NCBI GenBank assembly: GCA_044226205.1
Contig: JBGAHL010000012.1
Location: 1-64,000 of the forward strand
Origin: M3007 sp044226205
GTDB taxonomy: Bacteria > Bacteroidota > Bacteroidia > Chitinophagales > Saprospiraceae
Direction: 5' to 3'
Length of the DNA: 64,000 nucleotides
Position 1 is the first letter of the stretch; every line of letters starts with the position of its first letter. The notes beneath the pieces were generated by a model. That model searched no databases and had not been told where the DNA came from. It saw only the letters and a list, made by a program, of their open reading frames with translations. A program made the position numbers and the translations under genes. Below, piece after piece: positions 33,236 through 42,065 of this stretch.

Positions 33236-33918
33236 ATAGCGCTTGCGACGGCGAGTAGTCCGGCGGTTTCGGTGCGCAGGCGGGCACTGCCCAGGCTGAC
33301 GCCGCTGAACCCTTTTTCCAGGGCCAGGGCTACTTCTTCGGGCGTAAAATCGCCTTCCGGACCAATAAGAATGAGGGCGTCCTGATCGGGCGTCAGGGTG
33401 TTTTTGAGGTGCGGCAAAGGTTCTGTCGCGCACCAGGCGATGCGTTTTTGCGCCTCGGCCGCATTTTCCAGCACTTTTTTGAGCGGCGTCAGCGGATTCA
33501 GGCGGGGCAATCGGGCGCGCAGCGATTGTTTCATGGCCGAAACCAGGATTTTTTCCAGTCGGTCGAGCCGGACCGTGTCGCGTTCCGAACGTTTGCAAAG
33601 CAAGGGCGTGACCTCGTCGATACCCAGTTCCGTGGCTTTTTCCAGAAACCATTCGAGGCGCTCCATTTGTTTGGTCGGGGCAATGCCGATATGCAGCCGG
33701 CCGGCTCGTTCGGGCTCCGTTGGCCGGGTGTCAAGAATACGGGCTACGGCGCCTTTTTTCCCGGTTTCGACCAGTTCGGCGGTGTAAAAAAAGCCTTTTC
33801 CGTCGGTCAGTTCCAGGCGGTCGCCCGGCTGACGGCGGAGCACGGTGAGCAAATGGCGGCTTTCTTCTTCGTCGAGGAAAGCCAGGCTATTTTCGATACG
33901 GGTAGAGTAAAACAACAT
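33226..33918 (-). CDS. rsmE: 16S rRNA (uracil-1498-N3)-methyltransferase RsmE
   Basis: 230 residues. SPOUT-class methyltransferase that modifies U1498 of 16S rRNA. An N-terminal PUA-like domain (RIENSLAFLDEEESRHL, TVLRRQPGDRLELTDG) is followed by the trefoil-knot SAM site: LIGPEGDFTPEE and SLGSARLRTETA, both diagnostic of RsmE. It starts 3 bp after the upstream ATP-grasp-like gene stop and is co-transcribed with it. The last codons lie in a long hairpin shared with the convergent PorW/SprE gene. Confidence 0.96.
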   Translation of the reverse strand: MLFYSTRIENSLAFLDEEESRHLLTVLRRQPGDRLELTDGKGFFYTAELVETGKKGAVARILDTRPTEPERAGRLHIGIAPTKQMERLEWFLEKATELGIDEVTPLLCKRSERDTVRLDRLEKILVSAMKQSLRARLPRLNPLTPLKKVLENAAEAQKRIAWCATEPLPHLKNTLTPDQDALILIGPEGDFTPEEVALALEKGFSGVSLGSARLRTETAGLLAVASAILK

Positions 33919-33921
33919 GAC

Positions 33922-35121
33922 TTACGGCTCGAAAAATCCCAAACTCGCGCCCACCCAGTCTTTCCCTTTGTTGTAACGGACGCCCACCATTTCGCCTTTG
34001 CTCATCCTGACCAGGTTATTGACCAGTCGCGGCGCGGGCCAGTCCTTGTCCCAGAGCAACATCATGCGGATCTCGCATTTGCTCGGCTCGGCGGGGTTGG
34101 GCGTTTCGATGCCGGCGATGTACTCCACCTTGCGCTGCAGGATGTAATTAAACGGGTCGTCCACTTTTTCCACGTCTTCGCGAGTGATATTGACCATGAC
34201 GCCCTGGCCCGAGAAGGAAAACAGGGGTTTGAGCACCCAGTTTTCGAGGTCGTCGGGGATGCTTTTGAGTTCGTTGACGAAAAGGGTTTGCGGGACGAAA
34301 TCGGATTTCAGGAAGGGCAAAGTGTGTTTGGAAATACGGAAAAACCAGTTGGGGTGGCCCACCCATTCGGCGTTTACCTCGCTGAACATATCCCACTCGC
34401 GGGGCAGGTCGGCGCGTTTTTCCAGTTCGTCGAAGATGATGCGGTTGTAGATGCGCTCCACCCCGACGCGGCGGCCGTTTTCGTCGAGGTAATAAAGGTC
34501 GCGGCCTTCGCGGCGCAGTTTGCTCAGGCAAAGGGTTTTGATACCCAGGTGTTTTTCACAACCCCAGAAATCGATGCGGGTATTTTGTTTTTCCGGCTCG
34601 ATTTCGAGCAGGATGACGTTTTCCGGCCGGCTGCCGCCCACGATGACCTGACGCAGCAGATCGAGGTATCCATCTTCATCGATACCGCCGAAAAGGTGGT
34701 TAAAATCGGCTGGAATATCGAAATGTTGCCGGTAACTCTCGGCGAGCAGGTGCTGAAACATGTACAGCGAAGGGAAACCCTGCATTTCGATCAGCTGCGG
34801 AGTCAGGTTGCCGTCTGCATCGCGGCAAATGCCGAAATCGAGCTGCAAAAAGACGGTGTGGCTGGCCTCGTTTGGCACATTGAGATGCGCCGGGATGGCG
34901 GCCGCACTTTTGTCGCGGAAATCCGGCCGGGTGATGACCTCACAGATGTCTTCCACCCCTTTCAACATCCGCGCTTTCAGCTCGCGGGGTACAAAAACGG
35001 GCGTCTCCGACACCCGGAAAGTGACCGGCTCGCCGTAGGCGGTATTGACGGTGTTTAAAAAGGCCTCGTATTTTTCAGGCGTGAAAGCGGCATTGTAGCG
35101 GCGTCGGACGTCTTTGTGCAT
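33922..35121 (-). CDS. Conserved protein of unknown function, possible ATP-grasp fold
   Basis: 399 residues, soluble. I do not recognise a named family. The C-terminal half has the feel of an ATP-grasp enzyme: DLENWVLKPLFSFSGQGVMV resembles the nucleotide-binding strand and glycine loop, and CEIRMMLLWD resembles a metal-binding strand. The N-terminal half carries LIEMQGFPSLYMFQ and a segment with GCEKHLGIKTL. Such folds ligate a carboxylate to an amine or thiol; no substrate can be assigned. It is coupled to rsmE (3-bp gap). It is complete and shows no damage. Confidence 0.7.
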   Translation of the reverse strand: MHKDVRRRYNAAFTPEKYEAFLNTVNTAYGEPVTFRVSETPVFVPRELKARMLKGVEDICEVITRPDFRDKSAAAIPAHLNVPNEASHTVFLQLDFGICRDADGNLTPQLIEMQGFPSLYMFQHLLAESYRQHFDIPADFNHLFGGIDEDGYLDLLRQVIVGGSRPENVILLEIEPEKQNTRIDFWGCEKHLGIKTLCLSKLRREGRDLYYLDENGRRVGVERIYNRIIFDELEKRADLPREWDMFSEVNAEWVGHPNWFFRISKHTLPFLKSDFVPQTLFVNELKSIPDDLENWVLKPLFSFSGQGVMVNITREDVEKVDDPFNYILQRKVEYIAGIETPNPAEPSKCEIRMMLLWDKDWPAPRLVNNLVRMSKGEMVGVRYNKGKDWVGASLGFFEP

Positions 35122-35217
35122 GGAAGAATGAATTAAGCGGATGTTTCCGGCGAAAGTGGGTTATTTTTTAAAAAATTCAGCCTGCAAATTGGAAAAAAAT
35201 GCAAGACCGTAATCCCG

Positions 35218-35225
35218 TACTTTTG
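35218..35225 (+). promoter_or_regulatory. -7 promoter box of uppS
   Basis: TACTTTTG fits TAnnTTTG and lies 53 bp before the ATG at 35279. A TTG at 35189 is 26 bp away, somewhat too far for a standard -33 element. Confidence 0.45.
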
Positions 35226-35278
35226 TCAGCTTGATAAAAAGCCTTGTAGAAAGGCTGGCAGGCGCAAATACCGTTGAC

Positions 35279-36022
35279 ATGACCGAGCTAAAATCACAGA
35301 TTATTCCCGACAAAGTTCCGCAACATATCGCCATCATCATGGACGGCAACGGCCGCTGGGCCAAACAAAAAGGCATGCCTCGCGTGTTGGGGCACCGCAG
35401 CGGCGTCAAAAGTGTTCGGGAAGTGACCGAGGCGGCGGCCGAAATCGGGGTTAAGTACCTGACACTCTATGCGTTCAGCACGGAAAACTGGAGCCGCCCG
35501 CCGGCCGAAGTCACCGCGCTCATGGGCCTGCTGGTGGAAACCATCAAAGGCGAAATCCGGTCGCTCAACAAAAACGGCGTGCGCCTCATGGCCATCGGCG
35601 ATCTGGAAGCCTTGCCCGGCGAGAGCTACCGCACCTTGCTGGAAGGCATGGAGCAAACCAAAAACAATACCCGCCTGACCCTCGTGCTGGCACTCAACTA
35701 TTCGGCCAAATGGGAGATTCTCCGCGCCACACGCCTGCTCGCCGAACAGGCCGCCACCGGCGCCCTTCGCCCGCAGGACATCGACGAGTCGGTCTTCGAA
35801 AGCGCGCTCAACACTCGCGGCATCCCCGATCCCGAACTGCTGATCCGTACCAGCGGCGAAACCCGCATCTCCAATTTCCTCCTGTGGCAGATCGCCTACG
35901 CCGAGCTGTATTTCACGCCTGTATTCTGGCCTGATTTCGGCAGAAAAGAGCTGTTCGAAGCCATTCTCAACTACCAAAGACGCGAGCGGCGTTTTGGCAT
36001 GATCAGCGAACAGATCGCCTGA
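35279..36022 (+). CDS. uppS: Isoprenyl (undecaprenyl diphosphate) synthase
   Basis: 247 residues from the ATG at 35279, the normal family length; an upstream TTG would add 16 residues without homology. Cis-prenyltransferase making the C55 lipid carrier for peptidoglycan and other envelope polymers. Diagnostic segments: HIAIIMDGNGRWAKQ (catalytic Asp22), GHRSGVKSVREV, LYAFSTENWSRP, ALNYSAKWEI and the C-terminal LLIRTSGETRISNFLLWQ. It ends 1 bp before the convergent TolB-like gene. Confidence 0.96.
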   Translation: MTELKSQIIPDKVPQHIAIIMDGNGRWAKQKGMPRVLGHRSGVKSVREVTEAAAEIGVKYLTLYAFSTENWSRPPAEVTALMGLLVETIKGEIRSLNKNGVRLMAIGDLEALPGESYRTLLEGMEQTKNNTRLTLVLALNYSAKWEILRATRLLAEQAATGALRPQDIDESVFESALNTRGIPDPELLIRTSGETRISNFLLWQIAYAELYFTPVFWPDFGRKELFEAILNYQRRERRFGMISEQIA

Positions 36023-36023
36023 A

Positions 36024-36914
36024 TCACTCCACCACCACTGCCAGCCGGTTGTCCTTGCCGTAGGCCAGCCGGGTGATTTTTTTCACGCCGTAACGCCCCA
36101 GGTTGGCAATTTCCTTCCAATCGGTCTGTACGCCCGGCCTGTACTGGTACAATTTCGAACCGCTGCCGGCCAGAAAAGTGCCGTCGGGGAGCAGCACAAA
36201 GTCTTCGCTGCCCGGCAGGGTTTTTACCAGAATGTCCGATTTCTGGGTGCGCAGGTCGTAGGTTTTTAAAAACCAGGTCTGGTCGGTGGCTTTTTGCACG
36301 TAGGCAAGTTTGTCGTCGGGTGTTTTGAGCAGGCAACGACCGATTTTCGACGCGATCCAAAGCGGTTTTTGGCTTTTGGTGCCCGCCAGCACGAGGCGGT
36401 CGGGGTGTTCTTCGTCTTCGCCCACGAGGTAGAGCGCACAGAGGGTGTCGCGCAGCCAGCAATGGTAGCCCACGTTGCCGAGTTCGGGAAATATCGGGTA
36501 GCCGCCGTTCGAGCGGTCGATGGGCAGCGCCCAAAGCCGCTGCCGGTTGTCGGCCTCTACCCTGACGACCGAAAATTGTTTTCCGCCGGGCATGGGCGTG
36601 GGCGAAAATTCGGATTCCCGGGTGGCTGTTACCCGGGTGCGGGTGCTCAGGTTCAGATCAAGGGCAAAAATGTCGGTCTGTGTAGTGTCGCGGGCTTCCT
36701 GTACCGTCAGGTAAAGCTCGCCCGAAGGGAAAAAGCAGGGCTGGTTGTTGTAACCATTCGGGTTAAAAGCATTCAAAAAACGCGCTCCGGCCGGCTGCCA
36801 GCTGCCATCGGTTTGTCTGACGAGGGTGAAATAAAGGAGGTTGACACGAGGCAAGGCCTGGGCCGTCAGCGAAAAGGAAAGGAGCCAGAAAAGCCCCGCA
36901 AAAGCAGTTTTCAT
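36024..36914 (-). CDS. Secreted TolB-like beta-propeller protein (PD40 repeats)
   Basis: 296 residues from the ATG at 36914; signal peptide MKTAFAGLFWLLSFSLTAQ. The mature protein shows PD40/WD40-like units such as SEFSPTPMPGGKQFSVVR and KTPDDKLAYVQKATDQTW, and LPDGTFLAGSGSKLYQY. Many Bacteroidota proteins of this kind read out product-like 'PDxxxI/AF' beta-propellers without enzymatic activity. It is divergent from an AraC-type regulator gene 124 bp away, which may control it. Function unknown. Confidence 0.8.
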   Translation of the reverse strand: MKTAFAGLFWLLSFSLTAQALPRVNLLYFTLVRQTDGSWQPAGARFLNAFNPNGYNNQPCFFPSGELYLTVQEARDTTQTDIFALDLNLSTRTRVTATRESEFSPTPMPGGKQFSVVRVEADNRQRLWALPIDRSNGGYPIFPELGNVGYHCWLRDTLCALYLVGEDEEHPDRLVLAGTKSQKPLWIASKIGRCLLKTPDDKLAYVQKATDQTWFLKTYDLRTQKSDILVKTLPGSEDFVLLPDGTFLAGSGSKLYQYRPGVQTDWKEIANLGRYGVKKITRLAYGKDNRLAVVVE

Positions 36915-37038
36915 AGTGTATGCGATGATTTTGTGCATGAAAATAGCATGCCGGCACACAACAACGCAATTTGGGCTGATTTTTGTCCAAAAGAGCCTGA
37001 CCTTTGCAAGGCCCGGCTTCCAGCCGGATTTTTTTACC

Positions 37039-37932
37039 GTGAACAACTATACCCCGGCCGCACGTATCTATTCTAACATCGGCGACTGGCTGCAAGCAAG
37101 CGGTCAGGCCGACTCGGCGGCGCACCCCGATTGCCACGTACAGCCCCGCCACCTGTTTAGCAACTATGGCGCCGTGCAGGATTTGTGGCCTTTCAGCAAG
37201 CAGTTTTACGAGATAAGTTTGTTGAGCGCCTGCCCTTCCGAGGGGCAGGAGGCGCCCGGCCCCGCCGTGGTTTTTGTCGCGCCCGGCCGTGTGTTTTCAC
37301 CGCTCCGCGACAAGCGGGGCAAGGGCTTTTCCCTTTATTTCACGCCCCGTTTTTTGCCGGCGAACAGCGAAATGCCCGAGGCTGCGCTGGCTTTGTTCAA
37401 CACGGATACGGACCCCGTTTTTCCATTGGAAAAATCCGTTTTTGACGATTTGTGGCGGGTGATGGATATGATGTGGCAGGAGCTGCACCAGCCTGACACG
37501 GATCATAACACCTTCGTTTTGCAGCGTTTGCTCGATATTTTACTGTACAAATGCCAGATCGCGGTCGGCAAACCGGCCGACATCATCCGGCGCGTGCCGC
37601 GTGCCGCGCAGCTGACCGCCAGGTTCCGACAATTGCTCGATCGCCATTTTCTGACCCACCGAACCGTGACCGATTTTGCCCGCCTGATGGACATCACGCC
37701 CGGGCACCTCAACGATTCGGTAAAAGACTGTACGGGCACGAGTGCCAGCGCCTTCATTTCGGCGCGTTTGCTGGAAGAAGCCCAAAAAATGCTGGCCAAT
37801 ACCGATGAAGACGTGGCGCGCATCGGCGAAAAACTACAGTTTGCCAACCCCTCTCATTTTGGCAAATTTTTTAAAAAAGCCACCGGCCAGACCCCCCTGG
37901 GTTACCGAAAAAAGGCGCGCTCGGGCGCTTAG
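37039..37932 (+). CDS. AraC-family transcriptional regulator
   Basis: 297 residues from a GTG at 37039; the longer open frame upstream is not coding in character. The N-terminal part is a cupin-like sensor (about 1-180; PAVVFVAPGRVFSPL). The C-terminal 100 residues contain two helix-turn-helix motifs of the AraC type (TVTDFARLMDITPGHLNDSV and ARIGEKLQFANPSHFGKFF, then KATGQTPLGYRKK). It sits divergently from the TolB-like gene and ends exactly at the left terminal repeat of a MITE-like element: the TAG stop uses the first two bases of that element. Confidence 0.9.
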   Translation: MNNYTPAARIYSNIGDWLQASGQADSAAHPDCHVQPRHLFSNYGAVQDLWPFSKQFYEISLLSACPSEGQEAPGPAVVFVAPGRVFSPLRDKRGKGFSLYFTPRFLPANSEMPEAALALFNTDTDPVFPLEKSVFDDLWRVMDMMWQELHQPDTDHNTFVLQRLLDILLYKCQIAVGKPADIIRRVPRAAQLTARFRQLLDRHFLTHRTVTDFARLMDITPGHLNDSVKDCTGTSASAFISARLLEEAQKMLANTDEDVARIGEKLQFANPSHFGKFFKKATGQTPLGYRKKARSGA

Positions 37933-38154
37933 AGCATGTTCGGGATTTTCTCACCGGGTCAAAAACGGTTCTTTTTTCGCCATTTTTTACCTTTTTTCAG
38001 TCACAGAACTTCGGCTATGCTCCTTCAAAAACGCCAAAACTGACAAAAAAAGCACTCGTTTTTGCAGAACTTCGGCTATGCTCCTTCAAAAACGCCAAAA
38101 CTGACAAAAAAAGCACTCGTTTTTGCCTCCGGCAGAAAATCCCGAACATGCTCT
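37931..38154. mobile_element. MITE-like element, copy B (complete, with 21-bp inverted ends)
   Basis: The ends 37931-37951 and 38134-38154 are perfect inverted copies (AGAGCATGTTCGGGATTTTC plus T). Inside lies a 61-bp unit in two tandem copies (38005-38065 and 38066-38126). No open reading frame of note. It fills exactly the gap between the convergent AraC and DUF5682 genes; its terminal bases form part of both stop codons (TAG at 37930-37932 and TAA at 38156-38154). It may act as a bidirectional terminator. No matching transposase is in the window. Confidence 0.8.
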
Positions 38155-40361
38155 TAATCCTGAAAAATTTGTCGCAGCAAGGGCATCACCGCTTCCGCTC
38201 GTCCGGCATCCCAGGCCGGGCGGCCGGTTTGTTGTTGCGCCAGGGGTGAAGCGTCGGACCCCGTTCGGGCTAGGTCGAGCAATTTTTCGCGTTCCGGCCC
38301 GGTGAAACGGCTGAACGTGCGGCGCAACAAGGGCAATTGTTCCCGAAACAGGTCTTCGGGCAGCGCTCGCAGCCAGGCGTCGAGCAATTCGCGCAAGGCG
38401 GCATGGTGAATGAGCAACAGTCCGCTGCCCTGCAAAAAACCTTCCAGCCATCCGACGGCCTCCCCGGGCGCTTGCGCCGGCGAAAGCCAGTAATGCAGCG
38501 TCGCCGCGGCTTCTTCGGCCGAGGAAAGCCCCTGGTCGAACAAGAGCCGGCGGCTCAATCCGGAAAGCAGCGGCGCGGTTTTGGGGTTGTTGGCCACGGC
38601 GGAAAGACTGCGGTACCAGGCCTGGCGATGTTCCGCGTGCTGCAAGAGATCGACGGCCCGGTTGATGGCCAGTATTTTGGGTAAAATTTCAGCGGCAGCC
38701 TCGGGGTTCAGGCCCGTGCAGGCGCCCGGCAATTGCAGACAAAAACGCGGAATCAGGCCGTCGAGCAGCATTTCCACGGCGCCGAGGTCGAGTTGCCGCG
38801 CATGCCCGTAGCGCAGGGCTTCCACCAGCGGCGGAATGGCATCGGCGAGCACCAGCGTGTCGCGGGAGAGCGCCGCTATTTCGCGCAGTTTTTCCAGTAA
38901 AAGCGGGATCGGAGGACTCAAATCGGCTTTTAGCAGCTGACCCAGCAGGGCCGTCAGGGCCGGCAAATGTTCGGAAACGGCGATCTGGCGCCGGGCTTTC
39001 TGGTTGCCGGCTTCTTCGATCGTATTGCCCCAGGCGCCCGCTTCGATGAGCCGGATTTCGTACTCGGGCTGCCAGCAAAGGGTCCAGTTTTCGTGAAAAC
39101 TGCCTTGTTTGCCCGAGCCGGTCTCCTCCGTTTTTCCCCAGGGGATGCCGAGCAGCAAAAGTCGGTGCAGGAACTGGCTTTTGCGCAATTGCGCGGGTTC
39201 GCGCAGGTCGAGGTGCAGGCTTTTTTCCTGACTGCTGCGTTCGAGCCGGCAACTTTTGGCCTGCGCTTCAAAATCCGCTTTCAAGGGCGGCACCGGCACC
39301 TGGTCGGGCACCGAACCCAGCACGTCGCCCACCACCAGTTCGCGCTCGATCAAATCCACCTGCTTTTCCGCGCCTTCGCAAAGCACCGTGACGGCCGCTT
39401 CCCGCAACTCGTCGATGCCGGGTTGGGCCGTGCGCCGCAGGTGCGACAGGCCCTCGGCCAGGCGGACGGCTTCGATGACGTGGGAAGACGAGGTGTCGAG
39501 ACCGCGCTCGCGCAGGAGCCGCGCGGCGAGCGACAGCCATTCGGTGGCTGGCGCTTTCTGGTTTTGATAAAGAATACGGTACCAGAACGGGGCCACTACC
39601 CCGGCCGCGTACCCGCTCTGGCGCGCCAGTCGTTCGAACGACCACGGAATCCAGGTCGCCTCGGTCTTGACTTTTTTCAGCCCTTTCAGCAATGCGGCGT
39701 CGTTGGCGGCCTTGATTTGCGGCGTATCGGCGAGGGCAGGGCCGTGCCAGGCGCCACAGACGACGGCAATGCGTTCGAAGCCTTCTTTTTGCGCCGTCCG
39801 TATGGTTTGACGCATGTGTGCCTCCCTCAGCAGGGTTTCGGGGCTTTCCGCCTGGTTTTTGGCGGCACGCAGCGCGCGCATCAGCTCGAGTATTTCGACA
39901 AAAACATCGCCATCGTGATCGATGACGGCCTGCCGTTCGACGGCGGCTTCCCACCAGCGCTCGGGGTCGGTAAAACCTGCCAGGCCCGCCAGCTCGGTAA
40001 AGGGGTCGTAACGTTTTCCGCCGGGCGTTTTTTCTACCTCGTCCGGCAGCGCGAAATGAATACTCATGGGCAGGTCCATCATGCGGACGGGTATTTTTTC
40101 CCGCAATGCATACAGCATGGCCTGCCATTCGGGTGAAAATTCGGCAAACGGATAAAATGCCGCCTGCGACAATTGTTTGGGATTGTAAATCAGCAGCGCA
40201 ACGGGCGGCCTCATTTCAGCATGACCGACCCACGACACCTGTGACTCCGCATCGGCAGGCGCTTCCACCAGAACGAGATCGGGCGCCAGCCTTTCCAGGG
40301 CTTTTTGCAGGCTGCGGGTCGAGCCGGGGCCGTGGTGTCGTATGCCAAAGACGTGGAGCAA
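38154..40361 (-). CDS. DUF5682 family protein
   Basis: 735 residues. The start MLHVFGIRHHGPGS carries the GIRHHGPGS motif by which this family is recognised, followed by LVEAPADAE and the ACGAWHGPAL-like VVCGAWHGPAL. In most genomes DUF5682 genes sit with a MoxR ATPase, a VWA protein, a SWIM zinc-finger protein and DUF5691, a cluster suspected of a role in conflict or stress but not characterised. Here none of these is adjacent; instead it is the third gene after an alpha/beta hydrolase and a PrsW-type protease (gaps 19 and 54 bp). The stop codon overlaps the MITE-like element by one base. Confidence 0.85.
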   Translation of the reverse strand: MLHVFGIRHHGPGSTRSLQKALERLAPDLVLVEAPADAESQVSWVGHAEMRPPVALLIYNPKQLSQAAFYPFAEFSPEWQAMLYALREKIPVRMMDLPMSIHFALPDEVEKTPGGKRYDPFTELAGLAGFTDPERWWEAAVERQAVIDHDGDVFVEILELMRALRAAKNQAESPETLLREAHMRQTIRTAQKEGFERIAVVCGAWHGPALADTPQIKAANDAALLKGLKKVKTEATWIPWSFERLARQSGYAAGVVAPFWYRILYQNQKAPATEWLSLAARLLRERGLDTSSSHVIEAVRLAEGLSHLRRTAQPGIDELREAAVTVLCEGAEKQVDLIERELVVGDVLGSVPDQVPVPPLKADFEAQAKSCRLERSSQEKSLHLDLREPAQLRKSQFLHRLLLLGIPWGKTEETGSGKQGSFHENWTLCWQPEYEIRLIEAGAWGNTIEEAGNQKARRQIAVSEHLPALTALLGQLLKADLSPPIPLLLEKLREIAALSRDTLVLADAIPPLVEALRYGHARQLDLGAVEMLLDGLIPRFCLQLPGACTGLNPEAAAEILPKILAINRAVDLLQHAEHRQAWYRSLSAVANNPKTAPLLSGLSRRLLFDQGLSSAEEAAATLHYWLSPAQAPGEAVGWLEGFLQGSGLLLIHHAALRELLDAWLRALPEDLFREQLPLLRRTFSRFTGPEREKLLDLARTGSDASPLAQQQTGRPAWDAGRAEAVMPLLRQIFQD

Positions 40362-40415
40362 GGGATGTGGTCAGGTTTTTTTCAGCGGAAAAATCCGTCG
40401 TTGTAAAAGTAAAAT

Positions 40416-41093
40416 CTACTTGAAAGGCGAATTGGAAAGGTGCTCTTTCACCATACGGCTGACGTAGTACAGTACGAGGTAAAGGGCAATGGTCGCCAGT
40501 ACGAACAGCCAGTCGAACCAGTGTTGCAAAATCAGCACGTCGTAGGCGCCATGCAGCGCCACGGCCAGGAAAAAACCTTTGGCCAGGAGCCGCGCGCGAC
40601 CTTTGGGATTGAACCGGGCCAGCCCGAAATAATAACCCTGCACGATAGCAAACGCCAGGTGTGCCGGCACGGCCGTGAAGGTGCGCAACACCACCGTCGG
40701 CAAACCGAAACGGTCGGCATAAAGCAGATTTTCCAGGGTGGCAAAGCCCATGGCGATCAGCACGGCATACACGATGCCGTCGATGGGCTCGTTGAAAAAA
40801 CGCCGCGGAAAGATCAGCAGCCGCATAGCGCCGAATTTGAGAACTTCTTCATTGAGCGCGACGGCGCCAAAGGACAACCAAAGCACCTGCCCGATCGAAT
40901 AGTCGCTTTGCAACCCTTCACGGTGGAATGCCCAGCGCTCCGCCCAGACGGCCGGCATGGTCATGGCCGCGCCCAGCACGAAGCAAAATACCAGTGCCCC
41001 GAACGGTTCGCGTTCGTATTTATCGAGCCTGAACATCACGTAGCTGATGACCAGACCCGGCAAAATGGCAAGTATGAGCAATACCGGGTTCAC
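40416..41093 (-). CDS. PrsW-family intramembrane metalloprotease
   Basis: 225 residues, about seven membrane helices. The family's three motifs are present: ALNEEVLKF (E82, E83), EPIDGIVYAVLIAMGFATLEN, and the conserved histidines in HLAFAIVQGYYFG and HGAYD. PrsW of Bacillus cleaves the anti-sigma factor RsiW; the substrate here is unknown, and no anti-sigma gene is nearby. It lies between an alpha/beta hydrolase and the DUF5682 gene on the same strand. Confidence 0.9.
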   Translation of the reverse strand: MNPVLLILAILPGLVISYVMFRLDKYEREPFGALVFCFVLGAAMTMPAVWAERWAFHREGLQSDYSIGQVLWLSFGAVALNEEVLKFGAMRLLIFPRRFFNEPIDGIVYAVLIAMGFATLENLLYADRFGLPTVVLRTFTAVPAHLAFAIVQGYYFGLARFNPKGRARLLAKGFFLAVALHGAYDVLILQHWFDWLFVLATIALYLVLYYVSRMVKEHLSNSPFK

Positions 41094-41112
41094 GGAGGAC
41101 CAGTGTCAAATA

Positions 41113-41916
41113 TCAATGCTTCTGGCAAGCCAGATGGAATTCTTTTACGATTGTCGCCGCCTGTTCGGGGGCTTCAAACATAGCCATGTGCGCCACGCCG
41201 GGCAGCAAATGGATGTGCGCTACATTGGGCAGGGGTAACATGGCTTCCCGATGTGCGGCAGGCACGAAAGAGTCGAACTCGCCGAGCAAAAAAAGTACGG
41301 GCGCCTTTGCCGCGGCCAAAACCGCCGTGCGGTCGGGGCGCTCCATCATGCCCTGCAATGCCGCGATGATGCCCTCCGTTGTCTGCCGGCGACCCCGCGC
41401 GATGAGCTGCGCGAGCCGTTCGGGATGCGAGCGGACAAATTCGGGCGTAAACAGGGTGGGAAACAATTGGGCCACGTAAGCCGCTTTTTTGCCTTCTTCC
41501 AGCAAGGCGATGCCGCGCCGGCGGTTTTCGACCTGCGCCGGCCCGTCGGGCAGGCTGTGCGAATGAAACAAACCGAACCCGGCCAGTCGTTCGGGATATT
41601 TTTCCGCGAAAGCCAGCGTGGTGTAGCCGCCCATCGAATGGCCGACCATCACGCAGCGGCTGATCCCCAGATCGTTCAGCACGGCGCATACCGCATCGGC
41701 ATAGGTGTCCATGCCGGCACTGGCAGGCACATCGGAGCCGCCGAAACCGGGCAAATTGACACGGAGGATGCGCAAACCTTTCAGCAGGGGCAAAAAAGTA
41801 TCCCAGACCGAGTGGTCCTCGCAAAAGCCGTGGAGCAAAACCAGGGGCAGGGTTCGGGCGCGACCGTTGATTTGTGTGACGATTTGCCGGCCGTTGGCCA
41901 TTAGCACGTGTTTCAT
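41113..41916 (-). CDS. Alpha/beta hydrolase
   Basis: 267 residues, no signal peptide. Classic catalytic triad: nucleophile Ser94 (VGHSMGGY), Asp in GEFDSFVP and His in GVAHMAMF; oxyanion strand LLHGFCEDHSVWD. Resembles the broad 3-oxoadipate enol-lactonase/esterase group; substrate not predictable. The gene is 19 bp upstream of the PrsW gene on the same strand, so it probably leads a three-gene operon with PrsW and DUF5682. Confidence 0.92.
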   Translation of the reverse strand: MKHVLMANGRQIVTQINGRARTLPLVLLHGFCEDHSVWDTFLPLLKGLRILRVNLPGFGGSDVPASAGMDTYADAVCAVLNDLGISRCVMVGHSMGGYTTLAFAEKYPERLAGFGLFHSHSLPDGPAQVENRRRGIALLEEGKKAAYVAQLFPTLFTPEFVRSHPERLAQLIARGRRQTTEGIIAALQGMMERPDRTAVLAAAKAPVLFLLGEFDSFVPAAHREAMLPLPNVAHIHLLPGVAHMAMFEAPEQAATIVKEFHLACQKH

Positions 41917-42065
41917 GGCGGCAAAACTGCAAAAATCCCGGCAGGTTTGCCAGCAGACAATTTTGACGAATTTTGCTCCGTCAAAGACGGAAAGGCGGTC
42001 GTCCGGTTTTCCTGACGGATATTTGCAACAGTTAAAGACTTGTTGCCGAAAACAACAACAGCGTT

